Shown: positions 41,693 to 52,376 of the stretch, piece after piece
How the letters are laid out: every line of letters begins with the position of its first letter
Position numbering within the stretch: position 1 is the stretch's first letter
NCBI RefSeq assembly: GCF_003171515.1
Contig: NC_089392.1
Location: 992,001 to 1,056,000, forward strand
DNA from: Pyrenophora tritici-repentis
Taxonomy: Eukaryota; Ascomycota; Dothideomycetes; Pleosporales; Pleosporaceae
Length of the DNA: 64,000 nucleotides
Direction of reading: 5' to 3'
Notes under the pieces: generated by a model
The model's input: only the letters and a program-made list of their open reading frames with translations
What the model was told of the DNA's origin: nothing
Databases searched by the model: none
Made by a program: the position numbers and the translations under genes

Positions 41693-44285
41693 ATGGGCTC
41701 TCAAGCAGATACTTCTCGTCCAAAGCACACGCGCAGGAGAGGCGCATGTAAGGAATGTCGCTCGAAGAAGATCCGGTGTGCGTTATACTGCCCCGAATTT
41801 AGGAAGCATATGCTAATACTGTTGGAACAGGTGATGGGGCTAGTCCGTGTCACAGTTGTGAAGTAAAGGAATCATCATCATACATTATTGTGGAACCCTA
41901 ACCTTTACCTAGAAGGCCTTAGCTCCTTGTATATACCTGAATACACGGCGCTCTCAGGGATCGCAAGGAGGCTCAATCAATTCGAATTCGCCCAGTTACA
42001 ACGACACCTTCCAGAACGTTTCTTCGCCCTTACCCACAACGGAGGGCCTAGTGACGCCAGCCTCTCTGGACTTGTTTAATTTTGTTTATGAGAATCCCAT
42101 ACAGCAAAGGAGGAGTCCCGAACCTAATCGTGAAGATTATTCATCACGAGTAGTTGCGCAGGGGACACCTCGTTATTTCGATGATAGCTTCTTTGGTGAA
42201 TCTTATCTAGCCACTGGATCTGGAGAAGGTGCGTTCTTACTTGCAACTCTCTTGTTTTTCGTTTCGTTCCAGCAATTATACTTCTATCTGCTGATCAGAT
42301 TATAATTTACTACTGATTTCCTGTTAGCGAGTTAACACTTACATAGGACTACGCAGCTGCATGCAGGACAGCATTTTACCGAGACAGACATTGCAGTCGA
42401 CTCCTGGAAGCAACAACAATCTAAGCGCCTTCGAGAATAGCTTGAACCTAGCTGCTCGTCGAAATAGTGAAGTTGATTCAAACAATGTAACAAGGAATGC
42501 TTCGCAACAGGGCTCACTCTCCTTTTCCCTTCTAGATCTGGGTTGGCAAGTCTTTCTAGAACCTCTACAGGTCAGTACTTCTTTTCTGCATACAAATCCA
42601 TAGTGATACAAATCCAGGAAGAAGACTACTCCAGTTTCTAGAGTATGCGACATAACAGCTGCTATCTATGCGTCAAAACTAGGGAGCTCTAGGAAGCAAG
42701 CTGCGATGAGAGCGATTAAGACTCTACTTTCGTCTGACTGTCAAATTTCTCTCCCTTCTTTCTGGAAAAGTGGGTTTGATGGGAAACAACCCTCATCCCT
42801 GGATATGGCGAGCCCGAAAATAGGTGCATGGATTCACGGTACGTCTATTATCATATACTAGGGTAGTATACTGACTAGGCGAAGAAGCTTTCCAAGAACC
42901 AGGAGGGTAAGTAAGTCAGTACACAGTTTATCTCTACATATATCTAACCTAAAGCTAGCTTGAACACTTTCATAAAATCCCAGCATGTTATACAGATACA
43001 CAGGGCAGTTCTAAACCCCCCAGAACGATCGGTCCAGCCTACCGAGTTATCCCTGTTACTAGTCACGATTACATGGGGAGCTCTACTCGACACAGAGTTT
43101 AACAGCTCTGTTAAGGCTAATCTAGCCACTGCTGTTGAGGATATGACGAAACTTCTATTCAGATACACTGACAGTGCGGATAAGTTCCTGGTAAGTGGCA
43201 TCAACAGACACTATCTATGCTTTTACTAAAATCACTTCAGGCGCTTGTTGCTATGGTGAGTACATAATTCGGGTGGATAAGATAGGGTTACTAATGCGTC
43301 TAGCTTTGTCTTGCTGAAAGGATAAACCAAAAAGAACTACATGCGCTGATTGTAGGATGTGCTGGAATAGCAAGTTCATTGAAACTTCAAATGAGATCTG
43401 TAGTGCATGCCACTTGCCTTAGTGAAGAGCAGGCTGCGCAGGTTAGGCAAGCTATTCGGGTCCTCTATTGTATCGACAAGTCCTATGCGTTGAGGTGGCA
43501 AACTCTTCCAGTAAGTATACTGCTGTTAATACATAAGCCTAGGTCTGACCAGACTAATTCAAATAGCTCGTTAGCAAAGAAGCTCTTCCTGTGTTAGATA
43601 TACCAAACGATCTAATACTCAGAGATGACACATCCGCGGTATCGGTTGAGCTCTTGCATGCTCGAATGCAATATGCGCATCTTTGTCTGCATATAGCAGA
43701 GTTGCGCAAAGCCGTCGACGAGAATACGTCTAATTCCTTCGTGGAAAGATCTATAGAGCTAGCGAAAGCATTAGATGATTGGCACGAATCAATCATAGAG
43801 AATCCGTTCATAGCGTCGTTAGAGGAAAGCAGAGCAAGACGCGCTAAGCATCAAGCATTCTGTCTCTACCATGAGGCATTGCTTCACTTGGTGAGCATTT
43901 GCTCATCAAACCAGTACAATCCCCTCAATCCGCCGCACCAAGAATGGGAAGCGATCAGACGGCGATCTATCCGGGAGGTCGTGCTTTCGTGCTCTACGAT
44001 ACCGTCTGATGATCTGCTTCAAGACCAGTAAGCATAGAACAACCTTGTGATCGATTGCAGAAGCCACCCTGACTATTGATTAGGAATTTTATGTTCACAA
44101 ATGTCTTTGCATTCTGTCTGCTTGCTCAGAACTCCTTACTAAATCAGAATACCGAGCTAAGAAGAGAAGACCAAGCGCTGCTTTGTATTGCCAGTGGATT
44201 TTTTGCTCGGATGCGTCTCCTGTACCCACAAAGCTTCGTCTTCGAGGAAGTTTCTAATCTTCTCTCTATCATCAACCACGAATGA
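41693..44285 (+). CDS. Zn(II)2Cys6 transcription factor, 11 exons
   Basis: A nuclear regulator, and the only ordinary host gene seen. Joining 41693-41777, 41831-41862, 41913-42228, 42347-42570, 42622-42838, 42879-42906, 42959-43190, 43241-43255, 43304-43510, 43567-44027 and 44084-44285 gives 672 codons in one frame. The DNA-binding cluster is split by the first two introns and reads CKECRSKKIRC-DGASPC-HSC-EKALAPC, the exact C-x2-C-x6-C-x5-C-x2-C-x6-C spacing. The fungal-specific regulatory domain follows (VRQAIRVLYCIDKSYALRW, LHARMQYAHLCLHIAELRK). Introns mostly have CTAAY-like branch sites. The 42571-42621 junction needs an AAG acceptor and is the least certain. Target genes are unknown, and no cluster partners lie in the window. 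Confidence 0.85.
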
Positions 44286-44582
44286 ATATGGGTGGGCAGC
44301 CGAGAAGAGACGCTGCTTTGATTGTTAGCTCGTAAGGTTAACTAAGAGATGTGAGATCAACACAGTTTTTGTAATATATTTAGTCGGGAACTGCTCCGTC
44401 GTGTTACGTAAGACTAATGATATAAACCACATCCGATTTCATGACTCCAGTACTTGAGTTTCCCCTAGTCCATCAGCCTCAGACAAATTTATGAAATGCG
44501 AGTCAGCACAAACCGACAACTAATAACGTGGACGGCAAGCGAATTGCGGAGGTAAGCAAAATACGCACCTTCGTACCCAAAT
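44286..44582. other. No gene seen
   Basis: 3' flank of the regulator. No feature is recognised before the SINE target site at 44583. Confidence 0.4.
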
Positions 44583-44596
44583 AATCTCTACACATA

Positions 44597-45322
44597 GGGG
44601 GGATGGCGCAGTGGTAGTGCGCCTGGTTGCTTCTGCTAGCCTGCTTGCAGAGGTTGAAGGTTCGAATCCTTCTCCCCTCACCGCTATAATAATTCTATTA
44701 TTCTAGCTTTACCAAAAAACATCGAACGGCTCCTTTCGAAACCTGGAAAGTTTTTCACCAATACCCCGCACGCTTAACGCTAGCCGCCGCCGTACAACCG
44801 AGCCACAAAGTACCGCCGAGACGAAAATATGCCGCAACTGCCGCTATATACAACAAACGTTCAAGGTCCCATGACTTTTTCCCCTACGAGGTTTTTTCAG
44901 TCTTAGGAGCACGGGGTTATTATAGCAAAGGGATTGGTGTCAGATAGCAGGGTTACTCGACGTTGGCAGCAACCAATCAGCGTAGAGAGGGTCAGTGCGC
45001 CCCTCAAGAGGGCCACAAGCGCGGACACACGATAGACAGAACACAATACACACAATCATCAACATCCATCACTTTTGTGCAATATCTCATTATATCTGAC
45101 AATTGGTCACAAAGGTGGAGATAAACGGGTGTCTATTACAAGGTCTCTCTCTCTTTCCTGTATAGAAGCAAAAAACCCAAACCCCCATAGTCAAACTCGA
45201 CCAAAGAAACGAAATCCTACGGGTATAGAGGGAAAAAACTAGTCAAACAGCCCTAGGCCACCGTCCTACATAGTCTCTGACTGAAAAAGGACGTTAATGG
45301 ATACAACAACAACAACAACAAC
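44597..45322 (+). mobile_element. SINE copy 1, tRNA-headed
   Basis: Flanked by 14-bp duplications AATCTCTACACATA (44583-44596, 45323-45336). The head GGGGGGATGGCGCAGTGGTA...GGTTCGAATCCTTC contains A-box and B-box-like Pol III promoter sequence and a tRNA-like acceptor pairing. The body matches SINE copy 2 (57547-58107) through GCTTTACCAAAAAAC, ATCGAACGGC and CATGACTTTTTCCCC. The tail is ACATAGTCTCTGACTGA...AAAGGACGTTAATGGAT plus (CAA)n. A 164-bp solo Copia1 LTR lies inside. Confidence 0.85.
44938..45101 (+). repeat. Solo LTR of the Copia1 family
   Basis: Reverse orientation relative to Copia1: TGTCAGATAGCAGGG...ATATCTGACA, 164 bp, with perfect ATTGG duplications (44933-44937, 45102-45106). 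Identical by eye to both Copia1 LTRs. It lies within SINE copy 1. Confidence 0.93.
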
Positions 45323-46529
45323 AATCTCTACACATACATCGAACACCAACTTTTCGAGATGACAAAAAGGTCCTGGATTACCCTTTTTTCATCTCAAATC
45401 TATTAAAATGCCTTCCTAGAATCAGTTTCCAACGCCTGTTTCTGCGTGCAGGCGTTGTGGCGGGCGCGCTGGCCGCTGCAACTTTGACAGAGTTGTGACC
45501 TGGCCTTAGTTGAGAGAAATCTCTGCAAGTGGTCCGTGCGCCAACTGATTTTAGATGTTCGATCGAAGGCACCCTATACGAAATCGACAGAGCAACGGCT
45601 CTTCCTTAGGTATATAGTCTTACTGCTGTAAAGCAATAGGTCTATATATCTAGACGTCATCTATAACCGAACTCCCCAAACCGACACGATATACCGACCC
45701 CCTATACCGAACCGCTCTAGCACCTGCTGTAGTTCACCAGCACACTCACGAGCAAACTATCGACAAGGCAGTAGATGTATAGATCTACTATGATTGTAAA
45801 TAGATCCCTGTATACAATTGCCTACACCACCGAACGCCCTGTGAGGGACGTCAATAGTTGAGATGACCGTATCTGTATTAAGTACTAAGTGAGATATTGC
45901 GTGCAGGTTCGAAGACCTGCGCGGGTCGAACTTTGGTGTTCGGCTGTGGCCTTCGCTTAAGGCGCACGGGCCACCTCGCTTACTAGAGGTCGCGGGTTTG
46001 ATCCATGACACGCCCTACCCACCGAACGCTCCTAACCATTCGATATACCGACCCCTATACCGAACCACAAACCATACAAACCACTTACAAGCACTGGCTT
46101 ATAAGTATACAAACAAAAAACTAATGAACAGAGAGCTACTATATAACATTAGTACTCTCCGTGCCTAAAGAACACATATTTTACTTTCCTTTGTCATAAG
46201 AGCCCGCTGCTACATCTCTTTCTATTGTTACGGATCCATAGCCCCCATATCGATAAGATCCTTATCTTATCGGACTAGCGCCTTGGCGCCCACAGCATAA
46301 GTTCGGGCTCACAACGTAGATAGCTCGATAGCTTGTATCTTGTCAAATCCAATCTTTCTTGTGTTACGATTACAAGGAGGAGAACAAGCAACAACGGCAG
46401 GACAACGTTGAAGGCAGGGCACAGCGGGTAAGCTCGTGCCGCGCAGTCACGTGACCTGCCCTCCAGGCTTGGCAACACCTCCCAGTGTATCCATGGAGGG
46501 CGTTGACCTCCATGGATACGCTGGCAAAT

Positions 46530-46668
46530 GGGTCGGGGTGTGGTTGGGGTTGGGTTAGAAATTTTGCGACCCCAACCCAACCCCAACCCATTTGTCAGCG
46601 CCAAGCTTAGGGTTGGGTTGGGGTTGGGTTGGGGTCGCACGGACCATGGGTTAGGGTTGGGTTATAGT
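46530..46668. repeat. Left subterminal G-rich array of hAT7
   Basis: Repeated GGGTTGGGGTTGGGTT units, including a palindromic join of G-rich and C-rich halves near 46570-46590 and one GTCGCACGGACCATGGGTTA segment. The right end holds the complementary array with three copies of the same segment. Probably transposase-binding subterminal repeats. Confidence 0.75.
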
Positions 46669-46828
46669 AAAAAAATTGCAAGATGTATAATATAGATTTC
46701 AATAAAAGAAAAGTTTATATAGTATCACAGTAGATTAACACAGTGTAGCATTAACTAGTTTCATTTATAATATACAGAGGCTTCGCCAGCTAGCATTTAA
46801 GCACGTGTATCTAGATATATCTTATAAT

Positions 46829-47401
46829 CTAGAGAAAAGCTAGTAACTCGCGCGCAAAGTAGCGCCTAGCCAATTGAGAATCCTTCTCTTGAATAGTAAC
46901 CCTCTTTGCGTGAATAGCATTGATGTTGCAGTCTATAAAAGTTATTAAATGAAAAATAGTATAGGGTAGATAGACTATACCCTCAAAATAACCAACTAAG
47001 AAAGCTTCTGTAGCTTCCTGAAGAGCTTCGATTGCAGATCGTTGAAAGCGGATATCGGCCTTGTGCACCTGTGCAAATTCGCGCACTACGCGGGAAAAGG
47101 GGAGTTTTCGCAAGAGTAGTTCAAAACCTCTCTGGTATCTCTTGATTTCCCGTAATGCGACAGCTAAGCTAAATTAGAAAATAGCTGTGATAAACGACTG
47201 TGATAACCTACTGCCGGCCTTAAACTTGCGCTTCTTCTTAACAGCTACAGGTGCCTTTCGCGTAGACTTTCCTGCTACTTGACGTCTAGCCTTACTAGCA
47301 AGGGCCTTCTGAGCCGGCTTGCCGCCAGTAACTGTCTTGCCATCAGGACCACCCCGGCCGGCTTTACCGGTGACCTTAGGCCGTGGTTTTGTCCTTGCCA
47401 T
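46829..47401 (-). CDS. Divergent histone H3 carried by hAT7, 3 exons
   Basis: Exons 47401-47212, 47163-46981 and 46932-46829 join to 158 codons. The tail begins [15 protein letters not shown] and includes [20 protein letters not shown], longer than the canonical H3 tail by about 20 residues. The fold domain is clear: [69 protein letters not shown] and KDSQLARR. Loop 1 has normal H3 length, so it is not a typical CenH3. The C-terminus continues [10 protein letters not shown] instead of IRGERA. Both introns (48 bp each) restore H3 codons exactly; the first holds the paired TTATCACAG motif. It would act as a nucleosomal H3 variant if expressed. It was probably captured from a host and then diverged. 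Confidence 0.93.
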
Positions 47402-47911
47402 TGCGTAGTAGAGTAGATGATGAACGTAGGCGACGTATGTGATTAATTACTGTGATAAATGTGGTCGACAATTAAGAAAGTAGTAGGCTGAAAGAGTTAG
47501 GTAGCTGGAAAGTTTGGGCGACGGCAATTTCCCGATTTCCGCACTAGTAAAGGCAGCAGCGCACGGACTGCATGACGTAATTTGCTGTTTCACGATCGCA
47601 TACAACCATTTCTGTTGCAAAATCAGTAGCGAGCATATCATACAAACGTGTTAAACTGCTGTGATAAACGCCGAGCTCGCGCATGCGTGCAGCCCAAAAA
47701 TGAAGGAATCATCGATGTGTTGATCATTTTGGGTAATTTCCGCGTTTTCGCGCTAGCGCAGGCAGCAGCGCACGGACCATTTCTAGGTGAGCATAATGCT
47801 GTCTACCCATTTCTCCAGCCCCTGACGCCCAGTAACTCCCAACACCTAATAACTCTCTTTACTACATTGAAAACACCCCATTTACAACAGCGCATTATCA
47901 CAGTCCCCGCC
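47402..47911. promoter_or_regulatory. Shared intergenic region of the two hAT7 passengers
   Basis: The divergent promoter region. It holds a direct repeat of about 50 bp (47513-47571 and 47728-47780, both ending GGCAGCAGCGCACGGAC) and several TTATCACAG-type motifs (complement at 47438-47459 and 47647-47669; plus strand at 47894, just before the ATG at 47912). Confidence 0.5.
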
Positions 47912-49115
47912 ATGCCTGTCGCGAAAGAGCAAGTCGGCGACGTACCTGAAGGCCTAGTTCCAGCCATCAAACTTGAACCTCCGCCTGGGTTCGAACAAGA
48001 TGAGTGGGAGCAGCTTACCGATGTAATAATCACAGCCATTTATCACAGCTTATGCTAATATAAGCAGGGATTTGCGTGTGAAGCTGACGAGATTGACGGT
48101 ATCTTAGATCAAAGAGGTAGTGGGGGTTCACGAAAAGGCCGACCTATCAATTTGAGCGTCCCCTATACTGGCTCTCTGAGTGGTAGCGCCCGTGCTATTG
48201 CTCAACGTGAACGCAAAGCTCTTTTCGATAAAGAGGAGAAGGTACTTGAAAGCGTTAGAACAGCCGACCGCTCCGCGAAGTACCAACTGAAGAAATCGCT
48301 TTTGCAACAGCCTAAGTATAAATTAGCAAATAGTGCTAGACAGGCTAAGCTGCTAGAGAAAGAGTGGGATATACTTTCAGAGAAGCGGTTTACCCAGAAA
48401 AAGTCTGGTAAGTTATCACAGCTGCTTATCATAGACATCTGCTAATAGACTATAGCTGAATGGCTAGAGACAAACCTAACTCATGTGCATCGTAAATGGG
48501 ATGCGATCACTAAGCAGGTGGATATGAGAAAACACGAGATCACGATTGCGAAAGTGCTTAGCAAAGATGACAAGCCCACCCATGACATTAGTGGTAGAGG
48601 AATAGCAAGAATTTACGGCTCAGGTGGTGTTTTGCAAAAGATTCTTCGAAAGACCTATCAAGAAGGATTAGCAAAGCTTAACAACAACGACTTTGAGAGC
48701 AAGGAGGCTAAGAGAGAGTTTGAGAAGTTCGTGGAGGAACTTACACCTGATGAGATGAAAGTCGTAACTGATAATGACTGGCAGTAAGTTTATCACATCC
48801 TTTTATCACAGAGATACTAATATAATAAGGCAACGGGAGCCACCTAGCATTCTCGACTTACTTGGTGACGCTGATATTGAGCTGGAGGGTGATAAGCCGT
48901 ACGTTAAAGGTGACGATAGCGATGAGTGTGAAGAAGAGGTTGACTATGACTCTGATCTTGAGGAGCATTTCAATTCACTTGAAGACGAGTACGAGGATGA
49001 CGACCAGTGGGCTGCTGTACAGAAGCAGGCAGCGCTTGAGGAGTCTGAGGAATCTGAGGACTCTGAGTTTGAGGGGTTTCCGGATTCTGATGCCGCTTCT
49101 GAGTCTGATAATTAG
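47912..49115 (+). CDS. Acidic-tailed coiled-coil protein of hAT7, 4 exons
   Basis: I do not recognise a family. Exons 47912-48022, 48065-48407, 48456-48783 and 48830-49115 give 355 codons in one frame. I chose the ATG at 47912 (MPVAKEQVGDVPEG). After a Pro-rich start there is a Lys/Glu-rich helical middle (RERKALFDKEEKVLESV, KYQLKKSLLQQPKYKLA). Then a conserved-looking block (DISGRGIARIYGSGGVLQK) and a strongly acidic C-terminus (DDSDECEEEVDYDSDLEEH, EESEESEDSEFEGF) follow. Acidic tails are common in histone chaperones, and the neighbour is an H3, so a chaperone-like role is a speculation. All three introns carry the paired TTATCACA motif and CTAAT branch sites. The first acceptor could be TAAG or CAG three bases on. 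Confidence 0.75.
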
Positions 49116-49464
49116 AGTTTTAGGCTAAGACACTTTCAAGCATTGAGGGATAGTAAGCAGTTATCACAACCAATTAACACGGATTATTGCGCCATATAAT
49201 CTTAACTTAAGATTGTGATCTGTCATTTATGCAGATTAATATCCGTGCACTCCTGACGATCTCTGTGTTTACTATGAGGCATTAAAAATGATATTCCGCT
49301 AGTAATATGCCAAGGTTTCAAGTTAAATTACAGGCGTCATAGCGCAAGCAAAGCTGAGAGGAGCGTGAGAAGCCTTGAGTCCTACATCCAAACTTAAACT
49401 TCTCAACTTTTTCCTATTGTGTGCTACTACTATTAATGCCTTATTCTACTACTTTCTAGAAGCG
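49116..49464. other. Spacer between hAT7 passenger and transposase
   Basis: No gene. Contains a GTAAGCAGTTATCACAACC...TTAACACGG stretch (49153-49181) that looks like the 5' half of the element's introns. Confidence 0.4.
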
Positions 49465-52111
49465 ATGGACATAGCTGCACAGTCTATTGAGCTTATGCCT
49501 AATCCTACTAATATTGAATTTCCGGAGGACCTCAACTGTTTAAAAATCAATTCTCCACAGGTTACAAAGGGGGGTGACAGGAGAACGATTGGATTAGTGA
49601 AATATCCAAATAATCGTTTTCTGCAAGATTATAGTGTAAGTGAGATCTTAGGGACATGGACAGCGTCGTGGAGTAATACTAGCTGGGGTATAAACCCTAA
49701 AAATGATAACCCACGATGGAACTCTCCTACTCGCTATGGCACAGTATGGTTACGATTTGGAGAAGCTGCTGAGCTTCGAACTGGCCACCCCTACGTGTTC
49801 TGCTACAACTGTAGTCTTGCACTCCAGCATCCAAATCTAGGTGGTATTGGGACAAAGCACCTTATTACTCATCTTAAAACAAAAAGCTGTCGAAATGTCC
49901 TTACTCCTATTCATAATGAGGCAGACTTATCGGCCTCTACTCTATCCCAACGTCAACAAAGAAACAGTACTTCATCAATACCAGCTTACACTACTACTAC
50001 CTTTGAAAAGGAGCTTGTACGGGTAGTAATCGACAGCAACTGGTCATTCCGAACAGTTGAACGACCATCTTTCCATCGATTTCTTCGGTTCCTTCGACCA
50101 GATACTGTGATAATTAGTCGTTGTAAATTCAAGACGATATTCAAGAGTCAACATGAGGAAGCAAAAAGGTCTATCCTTCGAGATCTTGGAAAATCAACAA
50201 AGATCTCAATCGCCTTAGATGCCTGGTCTGCAGCTAATCACCTCTGCTTTCTTGCGGTAAAGGGTTACTACATTAACAAAGACTAGAAACTTCAGGAAAA
50301 GCTACTTGACTTTCTCCCTATGCGCGGCAGGCACACCGGTACTTCTATAGCAGACGAGGTACTGCATATTCTTCTGGATACAAAGACCAAAACCCAGCTT
50401 CTAGCTATTACTTGTGATAACGCTAGTAACAATAGCGTACTTGCTCGCACTCTCCAGTCTAAACTCCAAGAAGTCGACATTCAGTGGAGTGCCAGAGAAA
50501 ACACTATCCCTTGCCTTGCCCATATTATCAACCTCGTTGTCCAGGATATTATCCAACACCTTCGGCTAGCAGCAACTACAGAGTTAGGAGCAAGGGATAC
50601 CCTACAGAGACGTCATATACAGGACATTGAGACGCATATTTCAGTCCCAAATTCCCTTCGCAAGGTATTTCGCTTTTAACACATTCATTTATCACATACT
50701 AATAATAGACTAGATAAGGGCGATTTGTATCGCTATTGACGTATCACCTCAACGCTTTGAGCGGTTTATTGCGGTACAACAACATCTACCGCCAAAGGGG
50801 CGATTATCTGTTATCCGCGACGTGAAAACCCGATGGAACTCAACATACGACATGTTAGAGCGCGCGCTCAAAATCCAAAAATATATTGATGAATGGCTTA
50901 AACAAGAAATCTTGCTAAGGCCAGGTAGTCACCTGGATAGCTCTCTAGACAACAATCAAATGGCTGAGATTGATTTCCGGGATCTTAAACGCCTCCGCTT
51001 ATCTTCGACTGAGTGGCATCATCTCGAACTCGTTACTGAGATGCTTAAACGGTTTAAAACAGCAACTAGCTTCCTCAGCCAGAACGAGAAGCCCCAGATT
51101 CAGTATATTTGGTTAATGTACAATCGACTGTTTGATTTCTTGGACAAAATGTCAGAGGACCTAGATGAGGATGAAGAAAATCAAGATGATAGGGAATGGC
51201 TAGACGTAGTACGAGCTGCAGCTGACAGGGGTCGTCTAAAACTGAGCAAGTACTATTCGAAGACAGACGCAGAACGTGGGTTCTTGTTTAATTGTGCCAC
51301 TATCCTTGATCCAACGCAGAAGCTTACAGCATATGAAGTATGATTATCACAGCTATTTATCACAGTCACGCTCTAATTACGCTTATAGGACGATTCATGG
51401 GAGCCACAGTACAAGCATCTCTACCGAGGCCAATTTCTTGCTTACCTTGATCGTTATGATAATACGGACGGGAGAGGTTCAACCCCAGGCTCTAGCATAG
51501 TCAAAAGGAGGTCACTTGGGAATGAGTGGTTCAGAAAGCCAGCTCCTCCCCCTACATCAGCGTTAAACAGCTTTTCTTCCCAGAACTCTTCACTAGTAGA
51601 ATCAGACAAGACAACTGGCCCAACCCGCCAAGAAGGAGAGTCCTACCTTAGTACTGCCTGTGTAATGACAGATGACTCTTTCGATATTCTAGAGTGGTGG
51701 AAGACGAACGAGCCTACCTACCCACGACTATCCCAAGTGGCGAAGGATATACTAGCAATACCAATTGCTCAGGTTGGGGTTGAAAGAGTTTTCAATGTTG
51801 CTAAGGATGTTATTGGTAGTCGGAGGCACCGACTATCTGCCCGGACAATACAGCAGATAATGGTTCTTAAGGATACAATATCTCAAGAGGAAGAACAGGG
51901 TCTAGACTACCTAGTTGCTCAATTAGGGGAGGATGGAGAGCCAATTGACGAGGTTAATGATCTTTTTGAGCTTCCAGCCTCGTTAGAGCATACCTTCGAT
52001 ATAGATGAGGAGAACCAGACTACAGAAGAAGAGTCGGAGGAAGAGGTCCAGGAGGAGCGTCAATTGCCACCTCGAAAGCGCCAGCGTCCTCAGCGCTACC
52101 GTGATAATTAG
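49465..52111 (+). pseudogene. hAT7 transposase, one in-frame stop, two introns
   Basis: ATG at 49465; longer readings start with TTG. Exons 49465-50664, 50714-51337 and 51389-52111 are in register. The BED finger (CYNCSLALQHP...HLITHLKTKSC) is followed by the core motifs KISIALDAWSAANHLCFL, LLAITCDNASNNSV and NTIPCLAHIINLVV. The hATC domain is in the third exon (AKDILAIPIAQVGVERVFN) and an acidic, basic tail ends it. A single TAG at 50284-50286 stands where Trp is expected (DWKL). It is far from hAT1-6 and closer to plant Ac/Tag-like and restless-type transposases. Both introns have the TTATCACA pair. If the stop is real, this copy needs help in trans. Confidence 0.88.
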
Positions 52112-52207
52112 CTGTGTTAATATATCTCGTTTTATGTATCTACTATATCATCAACGTGTACACATTATCTTAATTAAGTGTTGTTCCGTTAAAGTACCCA
52201 AAAAATA

Positions 52208-52376
52208 TAACCCAACCCCAACCCAACCCAGCCCAACCCAAGCCCAACCCTACCACTTGGTCTGTGCGACCCCAGCCCAGCCCTAACCCATGGTCTGTGC
52301 GACCCCAACCCAACCCTAACCCATGGTCTGTGCGACCCCAACCCAACCCCAACCCAAGACTGGGTATACCCAACCC
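52208..52376. repeat. Right subterminal C-rich array of hAT7
   Basis: CCCAACCCCAACCCAACCC-type units, with three tandem copies of about 33 bp beginning TGGTCTGTGCGACCCCA (52259-52357). It is the inverted counterpart of the array at 46530-46668. Confidence 0.75.

Noticed and set aside
44597..44681. A tRNA gene
   Set aside because: Acceptor, D-like and T-arms are recognisable, but the anticodon arm is not normal. The unit extends into a long body shared with 57547-58107, ends in a SINE tail and has a 14-bp TSD.
46530..46668. TTAGGG-like repeats suggesting a telomere or interstitial telomeric tract
   Set aside because: The units are mostly GGGTTGGGGTT variants and occur inverted at both ends of hAT7 inside its TIRs. 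They are subterminal transposon repeats.
46829..47401. Centromeric H3 (CENP-A) gene
   Set aside because: Loop 1 is the canonical H3 length and the fold domain is closer to ordinary H3.
47438..51388. DnaA-box-like sites (TTATCACA resembles TTATNCACA)
   Set aside because: The window is clearly eukaryotic and the motif lies mostly inside spliceosomal introns.
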